NCBI GenBank assembly: GCA_016617785.1
Contig: JADILM010000008.1
Coordinates: forward strand, 868,001 to 932,000
Source of the DNA: Sporobolomyces roseus
Lineage: Eukaryota > Basidiomycota > Microbotryomycetes > Sporidiobolales > Sporidiobolaceae
DNA: 64,000 bases
Direction: 5' to 3'
Position 1 is the first letter of the stretch. Every line of letters begins with the position of its first letter. The notes under the pieces were generated by a model, which was not told the origin of the DNA, searched no databases, and was given only the letters and a program-made list of their open reading frames with translations. Below are positions 1 through 11,197 of the stretch, in pieces. The position numbers were made by a program, and so were the translations under genes.

Positions 1-3000
1 ACTCTGGCGTAGGCAGTTTGAATGTAGTGAACAGTTGAAGGAGTAAGGTCGATGCGGAAAGTACGGGAGAGGGTGAGGGAAGAAGGGGAAGACTTGAATA
101 GGTCGACCTCATCGGACACGACTGTCTCGTCCTCTCCTGAGCCTTCGACGCCGAAGAATGATGCCTTTGCGAGTTGAATGTGAACAGAGGCGAATTCTGA
201 TTTCGTCAATCCTTGAACCTGGTCGATCTTGACCTCGACTTCGATACTTCCCCCTTGAAGCAGCTGCGAGTCGTCGTTGTGAGGGGCATCTGAGGAGGTG
301 GAGGAAGAGACGATAGCGATGCTGACTCGGCAGCTGCCAATCGGGTCGGCGATGAACGGTGAGGAGATTTGAACCGTCTGAATCGATGGTAGGTTTCGAA
401 GGAGGGGAATGAGGGAGACGAGGGCAGATCCGACGAAAGAGAAGCCTCCGGATGTCGAGGAAGAATCGTAGAAAGGGTCTTCAAGGGCGAAATGCTGACT
501 GTACTGAGGCTTGTCGATCCACTTGTAAAGGTTCCTCATCGATTCGAGTCGTTGTCGAAGTTTGTCGAGACTCCAAAGGGCCACCGATTGATGACGACGA
601 TCGAGAACTTTGATACTGATGCAAGGCTTGATGCAGGACGCCAGCGAAGGATCCGTCTCCTCTTCGATATCGTCGAGACCAGGTAATTGAGCGAGAGAAG
701 ACTTCGGTACGCTGTTCTCGATGACGACAAACTGGAACGAAACTCCTTTCTTGAGCTCCCGACTGAGTACATTCGCCTCCTTCAGCAGTACAGCTTGAGA
801 TAGCGCATCTTCTGCCATTCTGACCCTTCTCCGTTTCCTCCACTTCCCGACCACCGTCCTGGCAAGCTCGAAGTCTTCCGGAGCGAGAGGAGGATACTCG
901 TCGTCGAAAAAGTCGTCGAATTGAGCACCGGCAGAACCAGGTGTCGATTTGCGAATCTTCTCCAACCTCTTCCTCTGAGTCGCCATCTTCTTCTCCAACT
1001 TCTTTAACTTCTCTTCCATCGCTTTCTTCTCCGACACGACTTGATCGTTGTCTTCAATCGAAATCGATGGCGGTGTACTGATGGTTGAGGGTAATCGGTC
1101 GTGGTGATTGAAATTGTCGAAACCCTCGATTCCAAACGGTTTCTCGTAGAGATCTGGTAAGTTGGCGAGCGTCATGGTCGAGTCTCCTGCACTGGTAGGA
1201 TCGGTGGTCCAAGTTCCTCCCGAGTAAGGTCGAGATCCGGCTCCAGTCGAAGATCCTTCCTCATCGTCCCCATCCTCCGTGACCGAGTCCAAGAAGCTCA
1301 TCCTGCTCTCCGGTCGATCTCCACTCGTTACGCTAGTTGCAACTGAAGACGTTCTCGAATGTCGAACCTTGAGAATGCTCGAATACAGTTGATTCAAGTC
1401 TTCGTCCTTGAGAGCATCGAGATTGACGTCTTTCCCATTGAGTCGAGCGACGACAGCTTCTCGTCGAGCATAGGACCAATCCGCGTTATCTCCCGCGATT
1501 GACATCGGTGATTCTGGTCGGGTCCGAGGGGAAGAAGCGGCAGTTTCGTCGTAGGTGTCGAGGAGAGGAGATCGAAGGTCGGCGCGAGCTTTGGCGGTTT
1601 CTCGAGCTTTGCGAACTTCTTCGGGGTGGCTGTAAGATGAGAACTACTTCAGTCCGATACTACCGAAAGTACGAATGAAGAAGGAGGAAAGCTTACTTGA
1701 ATCGGAAAACGTGGAAATCACCGAGAATGATTCGGAAACCAGACTTGAGCTCTTTCGGCTACGAGATGGTCAACGACTATGTCAGCTGAGTGATAAGCAA
1801 GCGTAGCACGAGAGACGCCGACGTACCTTTCCAGGCGGTATCCGCAAACCGTTGACCATCGTCGTACTTCCTTGACCAGCATGAAGCGTGACTACGTCTG
1901 TGCCATCTTCTTCGCTCGTGACGCACTCGAAGTAGCAGTGTTGAGGAAGGATGTTGACACCAGAAAGCTTGATATCGGCTGTTTCAGAAGAATCGGTGTT
2001 TCCGACTGTCGTTCGTCCCTGTTTCACTTGGTCTGTCGAAAACGATCCCATCCAACGTCAATTAGGGACAATGGAAACGTTGGATAGATGGCGACTGACA
2101 GATAAGACATTCAGACATGAGAGGATCTTCATTGAGATTGACGAGATGAGGCATCTGTACGAATACGCAAGTTAGCCTCTTAACTTCCCCGACGGAGACG
2201 GACGGACGTACTTTCTTCGGAGTATGCACGCCTAGCAAATTCTTCTCGATTGTAATTCCCAAACTCTCGAGTGCTTTCTCCCGTTCCTTCTGGACCTCTT
2301 TCGTCTTCTCCAATTTCTGTTCCCAAGTTTCCGTCACACTCGCCATCAACTTCTCACTCGTCTCCAACTGTTCCTGCAGTTCGGCTTTACTGATCGTCTT
2401 GACTTCTCCCGAAGACGTCTTGTATTGAACGAGTTGTTTCTCCGGTGGTAACGAGGTATCCCAGGTCGATTCGCCGGGCAATGAAGGTGAGCCATTGATG
2501 CCGAGCCCTCCGAGAGAAGCTGAGGGACCAGACATTCGTTGACGAAGCGTTTGAAGCTCTTCTTTGAGTTCTCGAATGAGTTTCGCATTCGGATCTTCGT
2601 TGACGACCGCTTTGTTCTTGATCTTCTTCGCTTGATCGCTGTGGAAGGAGGAGCGATATCAGTAGACAGATTCGTGCAGAGAGATATCGAGCCTCAACTC
2701 ACGCATATCGAAGAGTCGAGAGAGTTTCTTCATAATCGGCAGGAGAAATAGCTGCGATCATAGCAGTTTTCGAGTTCCCTCCCAGCGAGTCCTTCAATAA
2801 CCAAGTCAAGACCTGTAGGCAGGCACGGCAACTGCATCAGCTTCCTTCGAACCAAGAAGAGTGATGTAGCGAGACCTCATAACCTACTGAATCACGATAC
2901 GGAACCTTCTCGGCCGCTTTCTTCGCGTCTTTCCCACCTCCACTCGCAGCAGCAAGTGCAGCGATGACCCTTCCCAAAGTAGTCAAACTCTTATTGATCA

Positions 3001-4434
3001 GAGCACCTTCCTTTAACCTCGTCCCGGTAGCTCCCGTACTATTCGCTCGTTCACTCCCTGCCAAATCGACCAGACTGATTCGAGAAACTTTCTCCCCCGT
3101 CATGTTCGTCGTTGGGTCGTGGCGTTTCTGAGTGAGGAGAAGGGTGAAGACGGCGTGAGAACGCGAAGAGGTCTCGTTCATGTTTGTTGCAGCTACTGTT
3201 CTTGCCTGTAAGCGACGTTTCCGCCTCAGCCCGAGCTCTTGTTAATGCTGAGAGCGAATTGAGCTTACCTTTGTCCCTTCGTCCATGAGATGTTCGATAT
3301 CGTTGAAATCGACAACCGCACATTTACTCAGATTCTCAACGTAAGGTCCGAGGGTAGGATGTTCTCGGACTTTGAGGTTGCCTTTGTTGTTCGGGTTCAG
3401 GAGATCTCGGACCTCTGCGAAGTGATTAAGGAGTAAGTATTGTGCGAAAGTGGGAGAGAACGAGGGAAGCGAAGCGTACTCTCTTGGTAGATTTCTGTGT
3501 AGGAGACCTGCGAGTGGAAAGATTGCAGATCAGGAACCGCTCTCTGCGTGATCTGCGCTCTCTAGACTCACCTCGACAGTGAACTTTAGCCCCTCCTCTT
3601 TCTCTTCCCTCTCCCTGATCCTCTCAAACAAAGCTTCGCAAATCAACGGAATGATTCCTCTATCCGATCCATAACCCATCATCGAGTACGATTTACCTGG
3701 ATCAGTTTGACGAGTCACAATCAGCACCGTGCGACAGAGAAGATTAGGAGAGAACGAATCGACAAACCAGATCCTGTTTGACCATCTGTACAGTCGAAGA
3801 GGGAGTAGAATACATCAGTTAGTGCCTATACTCTGCAGACTCTCGGCGACACGTACACGCAAAGATACAAGTATTGAAACCTTGAAACGAATGATCCAAC
3901 AGATCTTTGCCCAAATCATCGTACAAAGTTTGTTGACTCGCATAAGTCGGTTCATCTTTCCCACATGCAGACCTGTTCTCCCTCATACCTATCAGTACCT
4001 CTCGATTACAAGCTGAAACGGAGAATGAGAACAACCGTACCAATAGGATTTATCGAATGCGAAAGATTTAGTTTCTTTCTCTACTGCTCTCCCTGCTGTA
4101 CCGCTAATGTTCGCTGCTTCAGGTGGATCGAGATACGTGTTGTTCCCTTCCATTCTTACTAGACCTTTCGCACCTCGAGCGAGCTCTAGAGGGGGGAGAG
4201 AGACAGAGAGGAAGGGGTGAGTGTGGGGGAGAGTAGAGAGGAGAGAAGGGAGAGCTCACCGCGAGAGTTCAAGGGTCGACATCGTACCTGTTTGGGAAGT
4301 GTATTGAGAGGATCAGCTCAGGAACCAGAGAGCCGAGAGGTGCAAGAGGGTTGACGAGAAGAGCGAGCAGGGTTCGGGAAGGGAGGAAGGAGAGCGATAC
4401 GTACGACTACTTTGATATTACCACCACCTGACAT
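1..4434 (-). CDS. Kinesin-3 (Unc-104/KIF1-type) motor protein, C-terminus beyond window
   Basis: Plus-end-directed microtubule motor for vesicle or endosome transport. The ATG is at 4434. Very short first exons encode [10 protein letters not shown] and VRCRPLNSR, the standard kinesin start. Further motifs are the P-loop end GKSYSMMG (about 3665-3700), switch [12 protein letters not shown] (about 3150-3180), switch II DLAGSER (about 3050) and the neck (MSGPSASLG region, 2520). A forkhead-associated (FHA) domain at about 1790-2050 follows the motor and defines kinesin-3. After it come a coiled coil and the kinesin-3 pattern around [18 protein letters not shown] (about 790-850). A Lys/Gly-rich insert ([12 protein letters not shown], about 2910-2950) occupies the usual K-loop place. 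The gene has many introns. Its end, where a PH domain is expected in this family, is outside the window. The kinesin-3 assignment is firm. Confidence 0.93.
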
Positions 4435-4868
4435 CTCCTTGCTCTTGCTGTTTTAATTGAATGCTTGCTGCAGAGTTGACTGATGGAAGTCGTGTTGAAT
4501 CAGATATCAGAACAACGAGAGGTTCCGGCAATCTCAGCGAGAATGCTGTGCTTTAGTTGACGCCTGTCGGAAGATACTGGCGCTGTACTGGTGATGCTTG
4601 CGAGGTCGAGATAACAGAGCGAGAATGGAGAGGGCGAAGATCTGGCGATGAAAAACGACTCTCTCGCAACCCTCAATAGAGAGTTGCCCTTCTCTCTATA
4701 CCATAGAGTACAATCTTGTTCAATTTGTCACGCACTCGATAGATTTATCGAAAAGTAGGGAAATGTTTGGAGAGGAAGAAGAATCTCCTTTCTCGCTCCA
4801 CTTCCACCTCACCCTTGCTCTTAAACACCTCGCACCTATACCCATCCATCAGAATTAGATAGATCAAC
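4435..4868. promoter_or_regulatory. Divergent intergenic region between kinesin-3 and RPB6
   Basis: 434 bp between two start codons, so it should carry both promoters and 5' leaders. A pyrimidine-rich tract on the plus strand precedes the RPB6 ATG (about 4780-4865). No clear TATA box, RNA gene or repeat is visible. Confidence 0.5.
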
Positions 4869-5893
4869 ATGAGCGACGCAGGATCAAACTACGGTAACGA
4901 CGAGTTGAGTGCTCCTCTCTCTTCATCTTCAATTATCCTTATCCAGCGACTGACCATCTCTTGAGTATCGTTCAGCTACGATGAAGGAAATTATGTGAGC
5001 TTAGCTTCGTTTGGACAGCTCTAAGGAGCTCCAGAGAAAGACGCAGCAGAGTTGAGGGAGAGAACAGAAAAGTCGGGGCAAAGGCAAAGGAACCGTACGA
5101 GGGATGTGCTAGAGAGACGAGGCACAGTTAGGATCTAGAGTGCGGTTGGAGGGATAGCAAGGAGAAACAGCAGTGAGATAGCTCGGAGCTTCAGGTGGAA
5201 ACTCTGAGAGCAGGGCGAGAAGTTGAGGGGTCTGTATAGATGGTGCTGAGCGAGGGGCGGAAGGAGAGGGAGATATGATTGAGAACCTTACAGGGAGGGG
5301 CAGCAGCTTGCCGAGGTTCGCATCATTGAGGGAAGGGGGAATTTTTCCAACATCCTCAACTGCGACCTCCCATTGACGCCGAACTGACTCTCAGACCTTC
5401 TCACCCAACTCATAGGATAATTTCGATCCCTCAGCAGCCGAAGAGTACCTCGAAACAGCACAACACGAGATTCAAGGAGCGGACCAAATAGTTGAATCGG
5501 GAGGACAAACGAACGGACAAACTCCGAAAACTGCAAACAAGGAGAGAGTGACGACTCCTTATATGACAAAATATGAGAGGGCTAGGATTTTGGGGACTAG
5601 GGCTCTACAAATCTCGTAAGTCTCTCTCTTTCAAACGAATTCCCTCTCCTCGAGTCTGACAGAGGGAGATCTGATGCTCGAATTACTTTCTTCCCACTTC
5701 CTACCCCTCTCTTGTTCACGTTTGAATGAACAGGATGAACGCACCAGTTCTCGTCTCACTCGAAGGAGAATCCGACCCCCTAGTGATCGCACAAAAAGAA
5801 CTTTCCGCGAAAAAGATTCCATTAGTAGTGAGAAGGTTCTTGCCGGATGGAAGTTACGAAGATTGGTTAGTCAGTGAATTATTGACAGAGTAG
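4869..5893 (+). CDS. RPB6: RNA polymerases I/II/III shared subunit Rpb6 (RPABC2)
   Basis: Small subunit common to all three nuclear RNA polymerases; it sits at the clamp and supports assembly. The protein starts MSDAGSNYG with an acidic N-terminus, as in other Rpb6 proteins. The diagnostic core spans two exons: [20 protein letters not shown] at about 5550-5610, then [12 protein letters not shown] and [17 protein letters not shown] from 5735, ending at TAG 5891-5893. The core joins in frame across a donor at about 5615. The acidic N-terminal part is split by two introns, one of about 400 nt, which is long for this genome. I place the first donor at GTTGAG (about 4906) because it gives a continuous Asp/Tyr-rich stretch; another choice is possible. 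Confidence 0.93.
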
Positions 5894-6278
5894 GCTCGCT
5901 CAAGAAGGGGATTTCATAGAACTAGTGAGTTTTTGATGGATCGTTTCTATCGCTTGTCTGAGGAGCGTTTGAATGCTGATGGTCTTTCTTTCAACAGATG
6001 TGGTCTCGAGGTAGTGGGGAAGAGCTCGCTTGTACACTTGGTCAGATCCTCGAGAGGAGTACGAAGACGGTTCATTTCAGCTTGTTTCGACTCTTCTCTC
6101 GAATGTAACAACAGAGGGTTTTCATTAGACGCACATCACTCTATTCTCCTATGAGAGACGAGTGAGAGAACTGGGAGAAAGGGTATAAGTCGAGGAGAAG
6201 ACGAAAGAGTACAGAACAAAAAGATGGGCGGGAAAGAACCAAGCGAAAGTGTCTATTCACAGAAGAGGATGTAAAGGT
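5894..6278. other. Convergent 3' region between RPB6 and myosin light chain
   Basis: 385 bp between two stop codons. It should hold both 3' UTRs and cleavage signals. I see no gene, repeat or RNA in it. Confidence 0.5.
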
Positions 6279-7217
6279 CTAGAGAGGCATAGCGTTTGCA
6301 TCGTCGTCACCATCCGTCACCCTCAAAGTCTCGCAGAACAATCGATAATTAAAGTTCCCATTTCTATCGACAAAAGGTGGATGAAGTAATCTATCAACCT
6401 GTACGCTCGATTCGGCTCGGGAACATCAGCTATCCCTGTTTCTTGAGAGGTTGCAGAGGCGAAGAAACGTACTTCTTCATTAGTCATTCGATCCCCCGTT
6501 CCAGATAACCATTCTTTCAGTACCGAACTCTTGACGAATCCAGTATTGTGTTCATCGAAACTCGCGAACGCTTCCAACAAGTCTGGCTCGGGATCGAGAG
6601 TGGATAGATGCGTCGACATGAGGGTGACGAAAGCTATAGAGAAACGATCAGCGGTTGTGCGAAGAGGGGAAAGAGAAGAAAGGGGACGGACTAGTGAAGT
6701 TTAGTTTTCCGTCTGGGAGCGAACCTTCACTGGAAGAGGAGGATAATAGTGCTTTGATCGTCGATGGTGAAGGGGATTGACCTGTGAGTTGAGACAAAAG
6801 GCGCAAGTCAGGATTCGCAGAACCCCGATTTGAGCGATATCTTCGAGACTCACCGAGAGAAGTGAGTAGGCCTTTCAGATCATTCTCAGAGATGCATCCA
6901 TCATTGTCTTGATCGATTAGCTAGATACATGGGAGCGGAGAGGTCAGATCTGAGGTTGATTCAACAGAGCGAGAGGGAAGGGAGCGTATTCAAACTCACA
7001 TTGAACGCTTCTTTGAATGTCTGTATCTGCTTAGCCTATTCTCGTTCAATGACGCGTCAGCTCAGTCGAGTGAGGAGAGGTAGGAGCGAGTGAGAGGTGG
7101 GAGAGTTGAGAGGGAACTCACGTCGAAGACTGCATACGCTGCTCCGCTTGACTGTCGAGGATGGCGTGTAGAGGCTCTTGTATTCGATTGAGCTGATGGT
7201 CGACCTAATCCGAGCAT
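6279..7217 (-). CDS. Myosin II regulatory light chain
   Basis: EF-hand light chain that binds the neck of myosin II at the cytokinetic ring. About 190 residues in six exons. The N-terminal exon (ATG at 7217) holds the basic, Ser-containing segment RHPRQSSGAAYAVFD, which matches the family's phosphorylated regulatory Ser region. Next come AKQIQTFKEAFN and the EF-hand loop DQDNDGCISEND (about 6870-6930), the one expected to bind a metal ion. The later exons (about 6460-6650 and 6279-6405) contain degenerate EF-hands (DEHNTGFVKSSVLKEW; DRNGNFNYRLFCETLRV). The stop is at 6279-6281. The match to S. pombe Rlc1 and animal MLC2 is clear from order and length. It faces the first F-box gene head to head. 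Confidence 0.9.
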
Positions 7218-7596
7218 AGTGGATTGAGGGAAGGAGGGAGAAGAGGTTCGCGTAGACTATTTCTCCTTTCAACGTCAACCCTTCACTCGGCAAACACAAG
7301 AAGGCCTGTTCAGCATCTCAGTGATACTGAATAGATACGAGAAGGCTGTGTAAGGGAGACTAGCAAGTCAAGTGAGTTCTCGCTCTTCTTATTCATCTCC
7401 TCCTCTCGGTTCATGTTGAGCGACCTCTAGCACTGCACTACGAGTCGCAGAGGGGGGTGGAGTGTAGATGGGGCTGTACTGATACACTCTCTACATAGTA
7501 TCATAGCAATCTCATCACCGTTCGCTCTCTCCATCTCTTCGCTCGCACCCTTCGATCGTTCAGCTCTCCTCCCTTCCTTCCCGATTCTACCTCATC
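7218..7596. promoter_or_regulatory. Divergent intergenic region, myosin light chain / F-box gene 1
   Basis: 379 bp between two start codons. The plus strand is CT-rich just before the F-box ATG (about 7510-7590). No other element is visible. Confidence 0.45.
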
Positions 7597-8736
7597 ATGC
7601 TCGACCTTCTTCCTCCCGAGCTCCTCCAGACCATCGTCGAATATGTCGGTCCTCCATTCTGGGACGAATACACCGAGTCCGAGCGCTTCGCCAAACTTCA
7701 CTCCCTTTCCCTCGTCTCGAAACGACTTCAAACCTTCGCCCAACCCCTCCTCTTCGCGGTTCTCACCCTACAAGCCACCTCGACCGACAAGCTACTCTAT
7801 CAATATGCGCGTGACGTGAGATGTCGAGAACTGGTGTCGAACGTCCGCTTCGTCCGATGCGACGACCTGCGAAACCCAACTTCATCGACGGATCTCCAGG
7901 CCGCACAATCGATCATTCGGCTGATAGCGTTGGGGGCTAAACGCCTGGACGCACTTGTGCATTCGACGCCCCATTTGCAGTCAATGGAAAACTTCACGGG
8001 GACCAGTTAGTACTCTTCAATCCTCGACCTTTCCTGTTACTGATTATTTGCTCTTCGTCAAGCTCTCCGCAAAGTACATATGGTTTGGCCCCTGGGACAA
8101 ACTTTCGAGCATGTCTTCCTCCCGCAGCTCGAGGAGCTAAGCTTGGCCTGCGAAGATTGGGTCGAGCCCCGAGCCATTCCCCAATGCCGAGTTCCTTCGC
8201 TGCGCCATCTCGCAATAACAAAGCTCGAAGCTGGCGTCGACGACGGTATTGTCTCGATCATCAATACACTGTATAGTCAGCTCGACTCTCTCACCTTCGA
8301 CATCAGAGATCTGGAGCAACTTCAACCTCGAATCCCTCACTTATCCTATTCAAACGTCCTCCTCGACGTCTTCACCGGGTCACTTGGTTCTGAAGACACG
8401 CAAGCATTCGAACTTCATCAGAGCGAGATCCGACATGTCAGACTCCAGCATTCCTTTGTAGGCGCGGAGATGCACGATCAAATCGATCTCGACCGATTCA
8501 TTGAATTCATCGCATGCGCCCCACCCTCTCTCGCTCTTTCTACTGTGTATATCAGCCCAGATTCGGATCCGACTCACAGGCAGCTTGAGGTGGACGCCCG
8601 CACAAGCAAAAGTCGATTAATCGAGGCTTGTCAAAGACGCAACATTCAGGTTGTGGAGGAGAAGATACCGGAGATCTCAACATGGGACACGTTCATTTCG
8701 CCAGGCTTTGTCAGGAAGATGAGCTCAAGGAAGTAA
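7597..8736 (+). CDS. F-box/LRR-like protein, tandem copy 1 (intact)
   Basis: Probably a substrate adaptor of an SCF ubiquitin ligase, inferred from an N-terminal F-box-like segment: LDLLPPELLQTIVEYV, then LSLVSKRLQTFAQPLLFAVL. Two exons, 7597-8005 and 8063-8736, are joined by a 57-nt intron (donor GTTAGT, acceptor CAAG). The phase closes to TLRKVHM. The second part has weak leucine-rich repeats (FLPQLEELSLA, VPSLRHLAITKL) and ends in a conserved C-terminal block (ACQRRNIQVVEEK) shared with the two downstream copies. About 360 residues. It is the only one of the three tandem copies without a visible lesion. The target is unknown. Confidence 0.78.
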
Positions 8737-9467
8737 TGAGAAAGGAGGGTTCACTCCAAAGTAGGAAATGGGGGGAAACTGGTCGAGTCAAGTTGGAAAG
8801 GAGTCATAATGTTGTTCGATGTATACTCAAGTATCTGTTCTTTTGCTCTCACTTTCACTCTGATGCGTAGAAGCGAGCAGACTCGCGCGAGAGTAGAGCG
8901 AGAGAGCAGAATTTGCGAAACTTGCGAAACGAGATTCGCACAAGATTTGGCTTTTTGGACTCAAATCGTGCTTCGCCTAGATCTGTGTCGCTCTCATTTC
9001 ACGCGAACTTGAAACTGCTTCTCGACGGTGGATTTTGAGAGAAGTAGGAGGGGAGAAAGTGAGCGAAACTTCTCTTTGCCTTATACCACTTCTGCGATTC
9101 GAGTCGACACTCCGATTGCTTCTGGACAATCAACAGAAGCTATAGAGCCTACTGCGAGCCACCCTACTACCATTCGACGCTTCAATCCACCTTGGAAGTC
9201 ATCTCGTCACTTTCATCTCGAGTTCAAGCGTTCTCTCTCGCAAGTTGACTAGATCGCTGGATAGCTACTCAAGAGGCTGAAGCTACATTCGAACAATCGT
9301 CCTTGGCCAGAATAGCCTGTTCTGGTGAGTCTTGGGTTCTCGTTCATCTTCCTATTTCTGATCTCTGAACGCACACTTTGTGCAAGCCGAAACCATTTAC
9401 TACCAGTCTCATCAACATTCACTCTTCATCCGCTTCACTCGAGAACCCTTGCCGATTCCCCTTAGAA
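8737..9467. other. Intergenic region between F-box copies 1 and 2
   Basis: 731 bp in a tandem array, so a 3' UTR followed by a promoter. Open stretches exist but none has domain signal or acceptable splice structure. No repeat shared with the next spacer was noticed by eye. Confidence 0.4.
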
Positions 9468-10609
9468 ATGCCTTCTTCCCTCCCCGTCGAACTCCTTCGT
9501 CTCATCCTCGACAACTTCGCATATCCTCCTATCTCAAACGACGGTACCCTCGACAACCCTCATCGTCACGAACTTCTCTCCCTCTGCCTCACTTCGAAGA
9601 TCTTCCGTCAAATCGCTCAACCTCTACTTTTCGCTGTCATCCGCCTCGATGAGCACGAGGAGGACGAGGACAACGTCGGTGATCTCCTTCAGCAGCTCCT
9701 TGAAACCGGGAACCAGAATGGGATGCTCACGAATGTACGAACGATCTCGTTACGAGGTACAGGCTGGGGTGATTCGACGACGCTGTCGACAAGGCTTCTC
9801 ACCAGCCTATCTGAAGCGTGCATGCATCTCAACCAGATGATTTGCGCTTCTTGCGTCGTTGAGCTCAACTCGTTCGCTGGCTCCAGTGAGTGATTACTAT
9901 CAACTTGACTCCATCCCGCTGACTACGATCTCTAGATCTCGGGAAACTCTGCATCAACAACACAAATTTGAAAGGCCAAGTGACTACCTTCTCTCTACCC
10001 TCCCTCCACTATCTCAGTATCGTCGATGTCGATCTTCCCAAGTAAGGTTTCAGCTCTATCAACTTCCCTTCTCTCCGTCATTTCGCCTACGATCAAAACG
10101 AAGGCGTTCTCGTAGCTGGAGCTCGCAACACGCTCGTGGCATTCAGAGCACAGCTCGACTCAGTAGTTCTTGTCTCCGATGTTGTGACGACACTTCTGAA
10201 GCGCGATCCGACGTTTCCCCTCCGTTCCGTTCTGGTCGATTATTTAGACGACACCCATGTCGAATTCAAAGACGCAAGACAGCACACAAGACAAGCTCGA
10301 ATCCTCATCAACTCAGCTTCGGGAACCGGTATTGTCGATGATATCTGTCAGGTCATCGAAGATCACGCCAAATGTCGCAGGCTCGAATCGATTTACCTGC
10401 CTCCACTTCATTCTCTCGAGACCTCAGGACACCCTGTCAGTACGCGTCAGGCTGTTGATCGCCTCGTTCTCGCCTGTCGAAACCGCAAGATCGAAGTCGT
10501 CCACGAAGAGCAACCAACCGGACTTCTAGCAGAAACGCAATTATCGGAGGAATTCATGAGGAGAATGACGAAGGAGAGGATCGAGAGGGAGGCTTCGAAC
10601 GGGATGTAG
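9468..10609 (+). pseudogene. F-box/LRR-like protein, tandem copy 2, interrupted by an in-frame stop
   Basis: Paralogue of copies 1 and 3. The start at 9468 (MPSSLPVELLRLIL) aligns with the F-box of copy 1; an in-frame ATG at 9378 would add 30 unrelated residues. Exon 1 is 9468-9885. A 50-nt intron (9886-9935) lies at the same site and phase as in the other copies. The reading then continues NLGKLCINN... to VDVDLPK and meets TAA at 10043-10045. The same frame goes on without another stop (INFPSLRHFAYDQNEG) through the conserved C-terminal block CRNRKIEVVHEEQ to TAG/TGTAG at about 10607-10609. Copy 3 has matching sequence across this point, so the frame is real on both sides. Either it is a pseudogene, or the stop is bypassed. 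No standard intron removes the stop without breaking the frame. Confidence 0.68.
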
Positions 10610-11197
10610 GTACGCCGAGAAAGGGAAAGGATCACGCTTGAGATCGAGAGGAATCAGGAAGGAATTTGCAGTGTAGGAACGCTTTGCACGATGTCGAGAT
10701 CTCATTTGTATGTTTGAATCTGTAGTTGTACCTACTCTACATTCTTGTCGAGCGACTCCCAACGAACTCGAGGAGAGAGAAGCGAGTTCGAGAACTGTTC
10801 CGCAACCGAAAACGACAAATCGAGGTCGAACTGGTCCCTTGAGTCCTCTCCACTTCGACAATGTTCCCTCCAAGCGCTTCATCGCTATGTCGAGGGCGCA
10901 ATCATCAAATGAAAGCGTGAAATTGTCAATCTCACCATATTGCGAAAAGCGAAATTCTCCTCTCTCTTCCCTTCACTTACTCAACTTGCTCAAACTCGCC
11001 CCGAAGATACCTCTACAAGCTTCGAGATCTGATAGACGTACTGGAATGCGCTTCAAGCGAGTCCTAGGTTCGTTCCATCTCCCCTCTTCTTCATCTCCAT
11101 TCTCTCCAGTCGACCTCAAGACACCCTCCGAGACCGTGGAGATACTCTGTAGTAGTAGCTGATACTTATCTCGACTTATCGCAGCATCAATCCGATC
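10610..11197. other. Intergenic region between F-box copies 2 and 3
   Basis: 588 bp. Open frames here have no recognisable protein features and are read as noise. It presumably contains the 3' region of copy 2 and the promoter of copy 3. Confidence 0.4.

Noticed and set aside
9978..10053. A ~74-nt intron in F-box copy 2 that would skip the TAA
   Set aside because: It would remove a block conserved in copy 3 and shift the frame, so it does not repair the gene.
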